Counted from the first letter of the stretch, positions 55,644 to 64,000 are shown. The stretch is 64,000 nt of DNA from Liquorilactobacillus mali KCTC 3596 = DSM 20444 (GCF_000260415.1 NZ_BACP01000062.1:1-64000); one strand, 5' to 3'. Notes: generated by a model not told the origin, from the sequence alone. Translations and numbers: made by a program.

Positions 55644-56882
55644 ATGTTAGACATAATTAGTGAACCTTTACCATATGAATTTCATGACTTAAAAGATACT
55701 TATAAGGATGAACTTCTACAAGCGAAACTCGATAATAAATTTATTGACAGATTATTCAATGCTAAAGAAATAAATTCTGCAAAAATGCCTTTCACAAAAT
55801 TGAAGAAAGCAACGATTATGTTGAACGCAAAAAGTAGTAATTTTAATAGTTTAGTAAAATATAGATTAAAAGATGGTAAAGGGGAGCTTTTTTCAAACAA
55901 ACAATTTTTGTATGATAATAACGTTAAGTATTTATATTTATCTAATTACTCGAAAGAATATTTAAGTTTAAGTTCTTTAAAGAATATCAATAAAATATTT
56001 ACAAATATTGAAGAGATCGAAGTAGAAAATAATAAATCAATTATTAATTTCGATTTAGAGGACATGAATAAAGTTGTAGACTTTTTCAGACACAAATTTA
56101 TTAATTTTATGACATATAGAACGACATTGCTCGAACTTAGTAATTTTATAAAATTCATAGCTAAGGAATATAAGAGTGTTGGCATTGAATATGAAGTTAA
56201 GTGGAATTACAAAAAATTAATAAAAATTATCCCAGATAGTGAAAAACCATCTCCATTTTTAGATGGAAATGAGATTGCTCGACTGGCAGAACGTTCTGAT
56301 GTGGCACAAAATGGAGTCGTGTTAATTCTGTTATTGAATGGTTTAAGACTGTCTAGAATTGACGAGAATGATGAAATTAGATTTCTTAAAGAGTCAGATG
56401 TTAAAGATGGGGTGATTCATGTTCATGGTAAATTCCCTAGAGATATTAAATTAACACCCAGAGAATTTTCCATAGTACAGGATGCGATAGAAGAAGAGTA
56501 TTATGATACAAAACGAAATTGGCTTAGTACCATTCCAAGAACTGGCTATGTTCTAAGACCCTATGGAGAAAATAAAACAACAGCTAATTTAACTGAAGTG
56601 GGGATTCAAAAAAGAATAAGTAATATTGCAAGTAAATTTAGTGATTATATTGTTGAGCGCATATTCACTTATTCATCCATCAGGACTGCTGGAAGAAATA
56701 GGTTCATAGATGGACTAGTGGATCTTGGATATACATTAGAGGAAGCAGCATACCTCAGTTTGGAAAGATTTGGTGATATCAAATCTGACGTGGATATACT
56801 TCAAAGAGAAAAGACTGAGAGTGAATATTACATGGCCTACAAGATCAGAAAGACGTATAATAAAAGTAAAGACAACAGTTAA
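55644..56882 (+). CDS. Degenerate tyrosine recombinase-fold protein, candidate prophage repressor
   Basis: 412 residues, AGGAGGT before the ATG. The C-terminal ~200 keep the recombinase outline: LILLLNGLRLSRIDENDEI with R235, a beta hairpin with HVHGKFPRDIKL, and FTYSSIRTAGRNRFIDGLVD, where the HxxR His is Ser. No His/Trp-Tyr catalytic end is visible. A recombinase fold without catalysis is the known design of the SPbeta master repressor MrpR (YopR). Position in a control operon supports the same role here, but homology is not tested. Confidence 0.6.
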   Translation: MLDIISEPLPYEFHDLKDTYKDELLQAKLDNKFIDRLFNAKEINSAKMPFTKLKKATIMLNAKSSNFNSLVKYRLKDGKGELFSNKQFLYDNNVKYLYLSNYSKEYLSLSSLKNINKIFTNIEEIEVENNKSIINFDLEDMNKVVDFFRHKFINFMTYRTTLLELSNFIKFIAKEYKSVGIEYEVKWNYKKLIKIIPDSEKPSPFLDGNEIARLAERSDVAQNGVVLILLLNGLRLSRIDENDEIRFLKESDVKDGVIHVHGKFPRDIKLTPREFSIVQDAIEEEYYDTKRNWLSTIPRTGYVLRPYGENKTTANLTEVGIQKRISNIASKFSDYIVERIFTYSSIRTAGRNRFIDGLVDLGYTLEEAAYLSLERFGDIKSDVDILQREKTESEYYMAYKIRKTYNKSKDNS

Positions 56883-56902
56883 TTTTTGGGGGAGATTAGG
56901 GA

Positions 56903-57388
56903 ATGCAAAACAGAATGGACGATTTATTAGAGAATTTGATAGAAGATGAATTTTCATTGGAAATATTGAATTATCTTAAAAATAATAATATTGCGGTAGA
57001 TATTAGTGAAAATGATATTCTAATGAATAGTGAAAGAGATATCATTACAATGTATTATATTCTAAATTGCTATAAAAAATGTGAACTAGAAGCAGTTGTA
57101 GAATGTATATCTAAATGTGAATTATATGATATCGAAAACATGGTTGTAGAGAATATCCATGATTTTGAATGGTGCTTTGGAACTCAACAGTTTCCCAATC
57201 CATTTTTACAAATAACTGCTAGTGAAATTAAAGAACTGACCTCTCTAATGTCCAATGAACATATCTCTAACTTCATTCATTCTGAACTTAAAAACTGTTA
57301 TCGCTTTGGTGTAATATCAACAAGTAGAATGCTGTTAAAATTTTTAAGTAGATTAAAGGCACACAAAAACACAAAAATTTTAATATGA
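56903..57388 (+). CDS. Hypothetical protein of the control operon (161 aa)
   Basis: MQNRMDDLLENLIEDEFSLE, acidic helical, with several Cys (CYKKCELEAVVECISKCELY). Last gene before a terminator. It could modulate the recombinase-like proteins. Not recognised. Confidence 0.65.
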   Translation: MQNRMDDLLENLIEDEFSLEILNYLKNNNIAVDISENDILMNSERDIITMYYILNCYKKCELEAVVECISKCELYDIENMVVENIHDFEWCFGTQQFPNPFLQITASEIKELTSLMSNEHISNFIHSELKNCYRFGVISTSRMLLKFLSRLKAHKNTKILI

Positions 57389-57396
57389 TTGATAAG

Positions 57397-57428
57397 AATA
57401 AGGTTATGAATAATAGCCTTATTTTTTT
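57397..57428 (+). terminator. Terminator of the control operon
   Basis: AATAAGG and CCTTATT arms followed by TTTTTT. Confidence 0.85.
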
Positions 57429-57448
57429 GATTTAAACCGAGTATTTTG

Positions 57449-57477
57449 TTTACACGAGGTCGATAATTTGATATACT
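57449..57477 (+). promoter_or_regulatory. Sigma-A promoter of the replication operon
   Basis: TTTACA, 17-base spacer, TATACT, 26 bp before the kinase-like gene start. Confidence 0.8.
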
Positions 57478-57502
57478 ATGCTTTGTTCAGGAGGTGTGGA
57501 AG

Positions 57503-58135
57503 ATGAATGGAGCAATTATCATGGCGAGTTTTGCTGGATCTGGAAAAGATACAGTAGCAGATATGCTAGTTAAAGATTACAATTCTATCTTTAAGCAAAA
57601 AGCCGATAAACTCTCTCTAGGAAAAGAAATTCATAACATTGCAAACAAATTTTTTTGTTTTAATAGTAGTAATATTACAATGAGAAAAGCAATGCAAGAA
57701 ATTGGAGAGGGCATGAGAAGAATCTTTGGTGAGAATATTTGGATAAATTATTTAAAAAAAGAATATTATTCAAGTGATCTTGGTTATGTCTTGATACCAG
57801 ACGTTCGTAAGCTAATTGAGTTTTCAACTTTCTTTGTTGAAGATGGGCTTAAGGCAATCTATATTAAGACAGACAAAGACAAAGCACTAGAAAGAATCAA
57901 AAATAGAGATGGGTATGCGGATAAGAAATCAATTGAAGACACTAACATTGAAAAACAGATGTCTTTTATTGAGAAGCTGCCGACAAAAACTATTTCTAAA
58001 AGTGGCTTAAAGGTCACATGCAACTCAGGTGTATTCAGTGATATTTATGTAATTGACAATACTCGTGGGTTAGATAATTTAAAAAAACAGGTTGAAGAAT
58101 GGGAGGTACGAAATTGGCTGAACAAGGACAAATAG
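57503..58135 (+). CDS. Deoxynucleoside monophosphate kinase-like protein
   Basis: 210 residues from ATG 57503 with CAGGAGGTG upstream. P-loop ASFAGSGKDT near residues 8-17, then LIPDVRKLIEF, AIYIKTDKDKALERIKNRDG with a lid-type Arg, and a late VIDN segment. This matches phage dNMP/adenylate kinase-like NTPases that supply nucleotides. FNSSNITMRK comes from an embedded dispersed site. Its 3' end overlaps the next start. Confidence 0.7.
   Translation: MNGAIIMASFAGSGKDTVADMLVKDYNSIFKQKADKLSLGKEIHNIANKFFCFNSSNITMRKAMQEIGEGMRRIFGENIWINYLKKEYYSSDLGYVLIPDVRKLIEFSTFFVEDGLKAIYIKTDKDKALERIKNRDGYADKKSIEDTNIEKQMSFIEKLPTKTISKSGLKVTCNSGVFSDIYVIDNTRGLDNLKKQVEEWEVRNWLNKDK
57662..57681 (+). promoter_or_regulatory. 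Dispersed 20-bp site inside the kinase-like gene
   Basis: AATAGTAGTAATATTACAAT, encoding NSSNI. Confidence 0.75.
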
Positions 58136-58707
58136 TTGCTACACACGCAGTAAATTTCTCTTACATCATTAATATGGATAAGCTATTTTCAAAAGAAAAT
58201 ATTAGTGGGTTAAGAATGGTTTACGGTACTAATGACGAGAATGAAATTTTGAAAAGAATTATGCAAGAACAAGAAAGTAAGATACAACAAGTGTTAAACA
58301 GAAACATTTTTGTTCCAATTGGAGCTACTTGTGAACGTTACGATTCTTACGTTGAAAGACAGAAAAAGATAATGGAACAAATGAATATGGGGCAAGAACA
58401 AAGTGTCCAAGGTAATCAAGAAACTGCTGATAGTAGTAATATTGACATTAAGGACGAAACAAGAGATAATAAAGAGGAACATTTCGTTCTTTCTGATCAA
58501 GAAAGCGAGTTGCTAAACAATATAGCACAAAGCATTTTTGAATTATCTTCAAAGGGGATCTTGATAGAAAAAATTATGGTGTCAGATAAACTCTCACACG
58601 AGGCAGTTCTTAATTTATCTAATCAGTATCGGAAACCAATTGTAAAAGGTAAGTTAGCATTGAATGAGTTCAAAATTATTGAAAAAGAAAATACGGAGGC
58701 GGAATAA
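58114..58707 (+). CDS. Hypothetical protein of the replication operon (197 aa)
   Basis: TTG 58114 (MAEQGQIVATHAVNFSYIIN) follows GGGAGGT by seven bases. Helical, with a Gln/Asn/Glu-rich middle that includes ADSSNIDIKDE from a dispersed-site copy. It lies immediately before the SSB-like gene. Perhaps a replication accessory protein. Confidence 0.65.
   Translation: MAEQGQIVATHAVNFSYIINMDKLFSKENISGLRMVYGTNDENEILKRIMQEQESKIQQVLNRNIFVPIGATCERYDSYVERQKKIMEQMNMGQEQSVQGNQETADSSNIDIKDETRDNKEEHFVLSDQESELLNNIAQSIFELSSKGILIEKIMVSDKLSHEAVLNLSNQYRKPIVKGKLALNEFKIIEKENTEAE
58429..58450 (+). promoter_or_regulatory. Dispersed 20-bp site, exact, inside a gene
   Basis: GATAGTAGTAATATTGACATTA, identical over 22 bases to the copy at 30415-30434 although the two genes are unrelated. 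Confidence 0.85.
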
Positions 58708-58708
58708 T

Positions 58709-59902
58709 ATGGCGACAAAGACAAAAGCTAAATTGGAAACAGAATTAAAGCAAGGTTTTGCAATGTTTAGAGCTTGGGGCGAAGTCAGCATAAATGACGA
58801 CACTTTCAATGGTGTTCAAACGTCAGAAAAGACTGGTTACAAGTATGTGAACGTTAATTTCCCACTTAAATTAGGTGATGGCAAGCAAGTATACCTTCAA
58901 TTAATGGACGGATATCAACCAGCTAAGCCGATTCTTAAACGATTCTCTAAGAAAGCTGACGAAGGCATGATGGATATTAAGTGGGAGTTCCGTAACAAGA
59001 AAGATATTTTGGAAAATGTTGCTCCACAAAGTTTCATTAATGTTCGTTTGGAGAAAGACGACAATGGTAAATTAATCCATAAGCAATTCTTGTCAGGTAT
59101 TGATGCAGCGGAATACATGGAGAAATTCCTTGAAAATGGTCAAGAAGTATTTGTAAGTGGCCGAGTAGAATATTCACGTTACAATGACGAAGTTCAAAGA
59201 CGATTCAACATTAAGAATATTTCATTGAACGAAGGCTATACACGTAAGGGCGAAGAAGTACCCGCACATGAACATGAATTTAATGTTGAACAAACATATT
59301 TGATTGAAAAAGATTCAATTTCTTCCCGTTCAGCTAAGGAATTAAAAGAAGAAGGACGCACAGTTATTGATGCCTACGTGCCACAATATGTAAGTAAGGA
59401 AAATGGTCATGAAGTTAAAGATACACTTGCATTGCCACAACAGATTGTCTTTACTGCAAACGAAGATAATATTGACGTACGTTTGAAAATTTTGGATAAG
59501 CTATTCAAGATGAAAAGTCGTGACGTTGTGCGAGAACTCGTATTGAAGATTGCAGTAAATGAAGGCTACGATCAAGCTACTGGAGACATTGAATTAACAC
59601 CAGAAGTGCAAGAGTTAATTGATTTAGGGTTCACTACCAAAGAAGACGTTAAGAAGGAACTTACGATTCGTGGGAATAAAATTAGTGAATTGATTTTTGA
59701 TGGCATTAAGATTGTCAAAGATAAGGAAACAGATAAGGCTAAAATGGCTGTCAGAGATCGTTATGACATTAGTGTTTTGAGTGTTGCTGATGAAGACGAA
59801 GAAGAAGTAATCAAGGACACAGATGAAGACGAAGACAATCCATGGGACGATGGTTCAAAAGGTGTAATAAGTGACGATAAATTTGAGGCTATGTTCGATT
59901 AA
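58709..59902 (+). CDS. Probable single-stranded DNA-binding protein (large, acidic tail)
   Basis: 397 residues from ATG 58709 with ACGGAGGCGG upstream. The first ~190 look like an OB-type domain (FRAWGEVSINDDTFNGVQTS, VFVSGRVEYSRYNDEVQRRF, NIKNISLNEGY). The C-terminus is very acidic (EEEVIKDTDEDEDNPWDDGS) and ends FEAMFD, like the partner-binding tail of SSBs. The next gene is a Sak4-like ATPase, a usual neighbour. The stop is the start of a dispersed-site copy. Confidence 0.65.
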   Translation: MATKTKAKLETELKQGFAMFRAWGEVSINDDTFNGVQTSEKTGYKYVNVNFPLKLGDGKQVYLQLMDGYQPAKPILKRFSKKADEGMMDIKWEFRNKKDILENVAPQSFINVRLEKDDNGKLIHKQFLSGIDAAEYMEKFLENGQEVFVSGRVEYSRYNDEVQRRFNIKNISLNEGYTRKGEEVPAHEHEFNVEQTYLIEKDSISSRSAKELKEEGRTVIDAYVPQYVSKENGHEVKDTLALPQQIVFTANEDNIDVRLKILDKLFKMKSRDVVRELVLKIAVNEGYDQATGDIELTPEVQELIDLGFTTKEDVKKELTIRGNKISELIFDGIKIVKDKETDKAKMAVRDRYDISVLSVADEDEEEVIKDTDEDEDNPWDDGSKGVISDDKFEAMFD

Positions 59903-59920
59903 TAGTAGTAATATTGACAT
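59901..59920 (+). promoter_or_regulatory. Dispersed 20-bp site, exact, at a gene end
   Basis: AATAGTAGTAATATTGACAT. In frame with the upstream gene it reads TAA TAG TAG TAA; the downstream ribosome site follows four bases later. Confidence 0.85.
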
Positions 59921-59938
59921 TTTAAGGAGAGTGGAAGA

Positions 59939-60916
59939 ATGCAAGGAAGAAAACCCAATAGTCGTAAAAAAGGTATTAAAATTTTAGTTTATGGTGATAC
60001 TGGAACAGGGAAAACCCTGTTTGGTTTATCATTCCCAAAGATTAAGGCAATTGATTCAGAAGATGGTTATAGCTGGTACGAAGACGATCCAGTGGACGGC
60101 AGAAACTTATTAGAGATTTACGATACTCAAAGTTTCTACGATTTGAAAGATGTTCTTGAAGATCTTATGGAAGATGAAGAGGTTGGTACATTTATCATTG
60201 ATTCTGAAACAAAGATTCATGAAGACATCCAACAAGCATTACTCGATATTGATGAGAAACGTGCAAGACAAAAGGGTAAGAATACTCTTGACGCAAACTT
60301 ATCAATCAGATCTTATGGGAAGATTAAGCAACTTGAAACACGTTTACAAAATGCAAAAATTGCCTTGGCATCTCGTGGTATCAATGTTATTTCTGTAGCA
60401 CAAATGAAAGATGTTATGGAAGACGTTTCTGAAACAAAACGTATCAAGGTTGGTGAAGTACCAGATATGAAGAAGAAAGCAACCTATGATTATGACGTAG
60501 TTATCAAGTTGTTTAAAGACGATGAAGATAAATACTTTGGAAAGATTGAAAAAGATCGTACAAAGACAACAACTCTTGGTCAGGTCATCGAGAACCCTAG
60601 CTATGAAATTTGGCAAGAAAGACTCGAAGGCAAGAAAAATCAGGGAGACGTTGTTAAGAAAGATTTCGTTGGTAACAATGATGAGTCTAAACGTAAGTAT
60701 GAGAACGAACTTGAAAGTGAAGAGGAAGCAGCCTTACCACCAGCCGATCAGATTAAGAAGTTTGTTATTTCAATTAAGGATAAAGAAGATTTAAAGAAAG
60801 AATTTGTCACGGAAGTAGCGAAGATATCTAAGAAGACATTGAGCAAAATGAGTGACGAAGAACTGGCTGAAGTCTTGAAATTAATCAAAAATTTTAAGGA
60901 AGATAAGGGGTTGTAA
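59939..60916 (+). CDS. Sak4-like RecA-fold ATPase
   Basis: 325 residues. Walker A VYGDTGTGKTLFG (about 18-30), Walker B TFIIDSETKIHED, a sensor-like VISVAQMKDVME, and LFKDDEDKYFGKIEKDRTKT. These match phage AAA_24/Sak4 single-strand annealing ATPases. The C-terminal ~90 are charged helices. It acts with an SSB in recombination-dependent replication. AAGGAGAGTGG precedes the start. Confidence 0.8.
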   Translation: MQGRKPNSRKKGIKILVYGDTGTGKTLFGLSFPKIKAIDSEDGYSWYEDDPVDGRNLLEIYDTQSFYDLKDVLEDLMEDEEVGTFIIDSETKIHEDIQQALLDIDEKRARQKGKNTLDANLSIRSYGKIKQLETRLQNAKIALASRGINVISVAQMKDVMEDVSETKRIKVGEVPDMKKKATYDYDVVIKLFKDDEDKYFGKIEKDRTKTTTLGQVIENPSYEIWQERLEGKKNQGDVVKKDFVGNNDESKRKYENELESEEEAALPPADQIKKFVISIKDKEDLKKEFVTEVAKISKKTLSKMSDEELAEVLKLIKNFKEDKGL

Positions 60917-60928
60917 TACCCCTTTTTT
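60905..60928 (+). terminator. Terminator overlapping the Sak4-like gene stop
   Basis: AAGGGGT and ACCCCTT arms followed by TTTT; the left arm lies in the last codons. Confidence 0.75.
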
Positions 60929-60979
60929 CGATATCATCAATATAACACAGGTGTTGCGCAATTCTAAGGGAGCGAAGAA

Positions 60980-62221
60980 ATGCGTAGTTATATAAACAGA
61001 AAAGGTAATAAAGTTGTAGTAAGTGATAAGCATCTTGATGTTGCTATCAGAATAAAAGAGGAACTTCAAAAGACATCTCCGACAAGACGTACATCTTGGG
61101 CTGCACATAAACGTATGATGCGGAAAGAGGGTTTCTATGACAGTGATACAAACGAAGGATATCGCTGTCTGATTAAAGCTGTACAGAGAAAACGTGGGAC
61201 TCTACCCACCGCAGTAAAGCACGTAGATTTAGTTGCGGATAATAAGTTAAAGAGTATCAAGGAAGAAGTCGGAGAGTTGTACTCTTCAAAACTACAACTA
61301 CAAGCACAAGGAAGAAATATCAGAAAACTTGTCAGAGCGGTCAATAAGGACGTTCTGTTCTTAGAGGAAATTAAGGAAGCGATTAAAGAGAAAGACTTTG
61401 TTAAGCCTAGCTCTTTCAATAAGTATCGTGCCAATTCCAAAGAAGAAAAAAGGGAAATGATTGTTTGTTTATCAGATTTTCATTATGGCGCTTTAGTAGA
61501 TATCCCAGAGAACAAGTACAACACTGAAATTGCCAGAGAGTTATTAAATGAATATGCTCAAAAAGTTATAAAGAATATCAAAAAGGAAAATGTTAAATCT
61601 GTCTATGTTATGAACTTAGGTGACTTGATTGAAAACGTATATATGAGAAACCAAAATCTATACAATGCAGAGGAAACATTATCAGAACAGATAGTTAATG
61701 CTACTGAGTTAGTCATAGAATTTCTTGAAACAATTTCTTCTTATGTTCCAGTTAAATATTCAGCTATTGCGGGTAACCATGATAGATTGCAAGGGAATAA
61801 GAAGTCAAATCTGAGTGCAGATCATGCTATCAGAGTAAGTAATAAGATTGTCCAGACGTATGCTAAATATTCAAACAGTAGAGTTCAGTATATAGAAGCT
61901 AAGAGAGATTACGTGCATTGGATCAAGGTTGGCAAATACGTTTTCTGCTTTATTCATGGAGACTTGAATAATCTACAAAAGAAGACGTTGTTAGCCGAGT
62001 TAAGCTCAATGTATGGAGAACATTTCGTGGCTGTTATTGGTGGTCATATCCACCACTTTACCATGCTAGAAGTTGGCATGAATGAGTATCAAGTTACTTT
62101 CGGGAGTATTAAGGGAATCGATGAGTATTCAGTAGACACTATTGGTTCAAAATCGTCACGTTCTCAGGGTGTAGTTATCGTGGGGAAGGACGAGTATGAG
62201 ATCAAAAAAATAGGATTATAG
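60980..62221 (+). CDS. Calcineurin-like metallophosphoesterase
   Basis: 413 residues. The first ~155 are basic and coiled coil (HLDVAIRIKEELQKTSPTRR), possibly DNA-binding. The phosphoesterase domain has all metal motifs: SDFHYG (165-170), MNLGDLIE, AIAGNHDR, FIHGDL and GGHIHH. It is related in plan to SbcD/Mre11-type nucleases, but phage members of unknown substrate are common. AGGGAGCGA precedes the ATG. Likely a replication or recombination nuclease. Confidence 0.8.
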   Translation: MRSYINRKGNKVVVSDKHLDVAIRIKEELQKTSPTRRTSWAAHKRMMRKEGFYDSDTNEGYRCLIKAVQRKRGTLPTAVKHVDLVADNKLKSIKEEVGELYSSKLQLQAQGRNIRKLVRAVNKDVLFLEEIKEAIKEKDFVKPSSFNKYRANSKEEKREMIVCLSDFHYGALVDIPENKYNTEIARELLNEYAQKVIKNIKKENVKSVYVMNLGDLIENVYMRNQNLYNAEETLSEQIVNATELVIEFLETISSYVPVKYSAIAGNHDRLQGNKKSNLSADHAIRVSNKIVQTYAKYSNSRVQYIEAKRDYVHWIKVGKYVFCFIHGDLNNLQKKTLLAELSSMYGEHFVAVIGGHIHHFTMLEVGMNEYQVTFGSIKGIDEYSVDTIGSKSSRSQGVVIVGKDEYEIKKIGL

Positions 62222-62232
62222 AAGGTGTCTAA

Positions 62233-62850
62233 ATGGGGGCAGAAATTAGCAAATTAAAAAAATGCTATTACTGTAATAAAGATTTAGAAGAGAAAGATTT
62301 GGTTACGAAACCAGTCCCCTTAGTATGTAAGAATGGGAAAGTTCGGAACTATAATCGTTCTTTTCACGTTGATTGTGTTAAGCAGTTCGTCAATGAACAT
62401 GAGGATATGTACAAACGAAAGCAAGAGAACAACGTATGGATGCAAGTAGGAGAATATTTTAAAACGGATATTCTTGGCTTAGACGATTCTGATACGTTAC
62501 CAAAGTTTGCAGTACAAAGGCTGCTAGGTTTGCGTACTGGTAATTTCACGGCAAATGGAACTAATACAAGAACGATTAAGAAAGGTTATTCGTTCGATAC
62601 GATATTAGCAACCATGAAAGTTGCGAACATTGAAATACAGCAAGCATTAAAGAAACAGAATTTTAATGATGATCAACACCTAATAAACTTTGCGATATTT
62701 ATTATTAATAAACATATTGCAAGTATGGATAAGCGATTGCGCAAGATTAACAAAATGAACGAAAAGACCGAGGAAATTAAGGTAGAAAAGGTACAAGTAG
62801 CTGATTATGTTAAAAAGGGAACAGTCAAACGCAAATTTGACTTTGTCTAG
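62233..62850 (+). CDS. Zinc-finger-like protein of the replication operon (205 aa)
   Basis: MGAEISKLKKCYYCNKDLEE; CYYC, then CKN and HVDC give a likely zinc site in the first 50 residues. The remainder is helical and basic, ending VKRKFDFV. GAAGGTG precedes the start. It probably aids primosome assembly; not recognised. Confidence 0.65.
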   Translation: MGAEISKLKKCYYCNKDLEEKDLVTKPVPLVCKNGKVRNYNRSFHVDCVKQFVNEHEDMYKRKQENNVWMQVGEYFKTDILGLDDSDTLPKFAVQRLLGLRTGNFTANGTNTRTIKKGYSFDTILATMKVANIEIQQALKKQNFNDDQHLINFAIFIINKHIASMDKRLRKINKMNEKTEEIKVEKVQVADYVKKGTVKRKFDFV

Positions 62851-62859
62851 GTGGTATGT

Positions 62860-63195
62860 ATGGACGATAAGATTTTACAATTTTACAATGACACAATTGA
62901 ACAGAATGAAGTTATATTGTTGAGTTCTTTTGGCAAAGATTCTGTTACAAAGTCTAAGGTAAAGACAGAGCTGATACAAGAGGTTATTAATGCAGTTGGT
63001 GGCGAACATGTATCAAGAATACTGGATGACTTTTATAACTTATTGAAAAGGAAATATATTCAAGATAAATTCTTTTTAAAGTTTGACAGATACAGTATAG
63101 ACAAATTTATTCGTGATGAAAAATTTACGATGGAAAGATTGTGGTATAGAAATAGGAGGGTTCTTTTTGAGCGAGAAGAAAAACGAGAAAAATAG
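62860..63195 (+). CDS. Hypothetical protein upstream of the helicase (111 aa)
   Basis: MDDKILQFYNDTIEQNEVIL from ATG 62860, with AGGTGGT upstream. Helical; the basic C-terminus WYRNRRVLFEREEKREK overlaps the start of the helicase gene. It could be a helicase loader or regulator by position only. Confidence 0.6.
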   Translation: MDDKILQFYNDTIEQNEVILLSSFGKDSVTKSKVKTELIQEVINAVGGEHVSRILDDFYNLLKRKYIQDKFFLKFDRYSIDKFIRDEKFTMERLWYRNRRVLFEREEKREK

Positions 63196-64000
63196 TATGA
63201 TAAAATCCGAGTTTTATAAAGAGCTTTTGAAGCATAAAGAGATAGCAGAAAGTCAATTTGTACTTTCTTTGTACAAAAACCCAGATCTCTTTTTCGAGTA
63301 TGACCTAAAAAGTCCAGATATCTCGAACGCTTCATGGAGACTTTATTATGGAATCTTAAACGACCTATTAACAAGAAAGAGATTAAAGGTCGTAGATATG
63401 ATTGCTGTTGAAGAATATATTCAATCTAAGTCTGATAAACTTCAAGAGTATTATTCAGCAAACGGTGGTTATGATACGATATCTCGTGGTTCACAAATGA
63501 TTGAAGATGAAAACGTTGATGTTTTCTATTCTGAAATTCAACGATACAAAATCTTAATGAAATTGGTTGAAAAAGGATATCCTATCAAGAACGATTGGAA
63601 TAAATATTCCAAAATGAGGTTGGAAGATTTGTCCGATTATCTTGAAGGACAATTAAGTTCAATATTCTTAGATGCAGATTTTGGAGACGAGAAAGTAGAA
63701 AATATCGTAAGTGGTATTGATGAAATGATTGAAAGAGCCGATTCAGGAGTTGATAGAGGATTGCCTTTAGCATCTCCATTAATGAACAGTGTTCAGAACG
63801 GTATGGCATTAGGAAACATTACAATGTTAGCAGCCAACTCTGGTGTTGGTAAGACCTTCTTAACATTGAACCAATTATTGCCGACACATATCGACTTAGA
63901 AGAACCACTTATGATCATTGCCAACGAGGAAGACAAGGCAAAATGGCAAAGAGATTTATTGACTTGGCAGATCAACAATCTTCAAGAAGGCGTTACTTTT
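63167..64000 (+). CDS. DnaB-like replicative helicase (3' end outside window)
   Basis: TTG 63167 follows AGGAGGG by six bases; ATG 63197 is an alternative. An N-terminal helical domain (QFVLSLYKNPDLFFEYDLKS, as in DnaB N-terminal domains), a linker, then the RecA core with GLPLASPLMNSVQNGMALGN and Walker A AANSGVGKTFLTLN. The frame is open at base 64000, so the helicase is cut by the window. It would unwind the replication fork. Confidence 0.8.
   Translation, partial: MSEKKNEKNSMIKSEFYKELLKHKEIAESQFVLSLYKNPDLFFEYDLKSPDISNASWRLYYGILNDLLTRKRLKVVDMIAVEEYIQSKSDKLQEYYSANGGYDTISRGSQMIEDENVDVFYSEIQRYKILMKLVEKGYPIKNDWNKYSKMRLEDLSDYLEGQLSSIFLDADFGDEKVENIVSGIDEMIERADSGVDRGLPLASPLMNSVQNGMALGNITMLAANSGVGKTFLTLNQLLPTHIDLEEPLMIIANEEDKAKWQRDLLTWQINNLQEGVTF

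Noticed and set aside
53695-57428. Arbitrium peptide system (AimR/AimP) as in SPbeta-type phages
   Set aside because: No TPR-type AimR-like protein or small secreted peptide gene ending in a suitable hexapeptide was visible in the control region; it may lie outside the window.
1-64000. CRISPR array
   Set aside because: The repeats seen are either dispersed single sites, iterons or AT-rich words; none has equal-length repeat-spacer structure with cas genes.

Overview
The window is an AT-rich stretch of a large temperate bacteriophage of low-GC Gram-positive bacteria, most likely a lactobacilli-type host. This rests on strong GGAGG ribosome sites, frequent TTG/GTG starts, a RepA_N-type plasmid initiator and the style of the tail and head proteins. 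It also carries a plasmid replication and partition block, so the best single description is a phage-plasmid. The order HU, terminase, portal, together with tyrosine-recombinase-like regulators and a short sequence repeated all over the genome, recalls Bacillus phage SPbeta. That comparison is inference from layout, not from a search.

Layout. (1) 1-30.8 kb, minus strand: the late module, read right to left. A sigma-region-4-like regulator and an HU protein are followed by a structured leader RNA, then terminase subunits, portal, protease/scaffold-like protein, decoration protein, capsid, connectors, an Fn3-bearing tail tube protein, a 2,106-aa fibre, a tail chaperone, a tyrosine recombinase lodged inside the tail module, and a tape measure gene of more than 2,400 codons split by a 271-nt group I intron. 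(2) 30.8-37.4 kb: the plasmid module. It has iterons, a winged-helix replication-type protein, a UvrD-like helicase, RepA_N with internal iterons, a candidate antisense RNA, and ParA with its partner. (3) 37.4-39.6 kb: a noncoding region with AT-rich centromere-like repeats, then a G-rich/C-poor block meeting a C-rich/G-poor block, ending in three near-perfect sigma-A promoters. (4) 39.6-53.7 kb, plus strand: about 30 small, mostly acidic orphan genes. They are separated by a repeated AAAAAGAATTTTT spacer and by eight tRNA-like elements with a T-arm, a closing stem and no anticodon arm. A HigBA toxin-antitoxin pair sits among them. (5) 53.7-57.4 kb: a probable lysogeny-control operon. A promoter inside a perfect 19-bp inverted repeat leads to a frameshifted repeat protein, then two tyrosine-recombinase-fold proteins, one of which looks catalytically dead. 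(6) 57.4-64 kb: nucleotide metabolism and replication genes (dNMP kinase-like, SSB-like, Sak4-like ATPase, metallophosphoesterase, DnaB-like helicase cut by the window end).

The most striking signal is a directional ~20-bp sequence, ATAGTAGTAATATTGACAT, present in twelve close copies and several looser ones from the tail module to the replication genes. It always points the way the local genes are read. Inside genes it always encodes (D/N)SSNI; at gene ends it creates in-frame TAG TAG TAA stops. It looks like a genome-wide binding site, perhaps for the degenerate recombinase-like protein or for the partition system.
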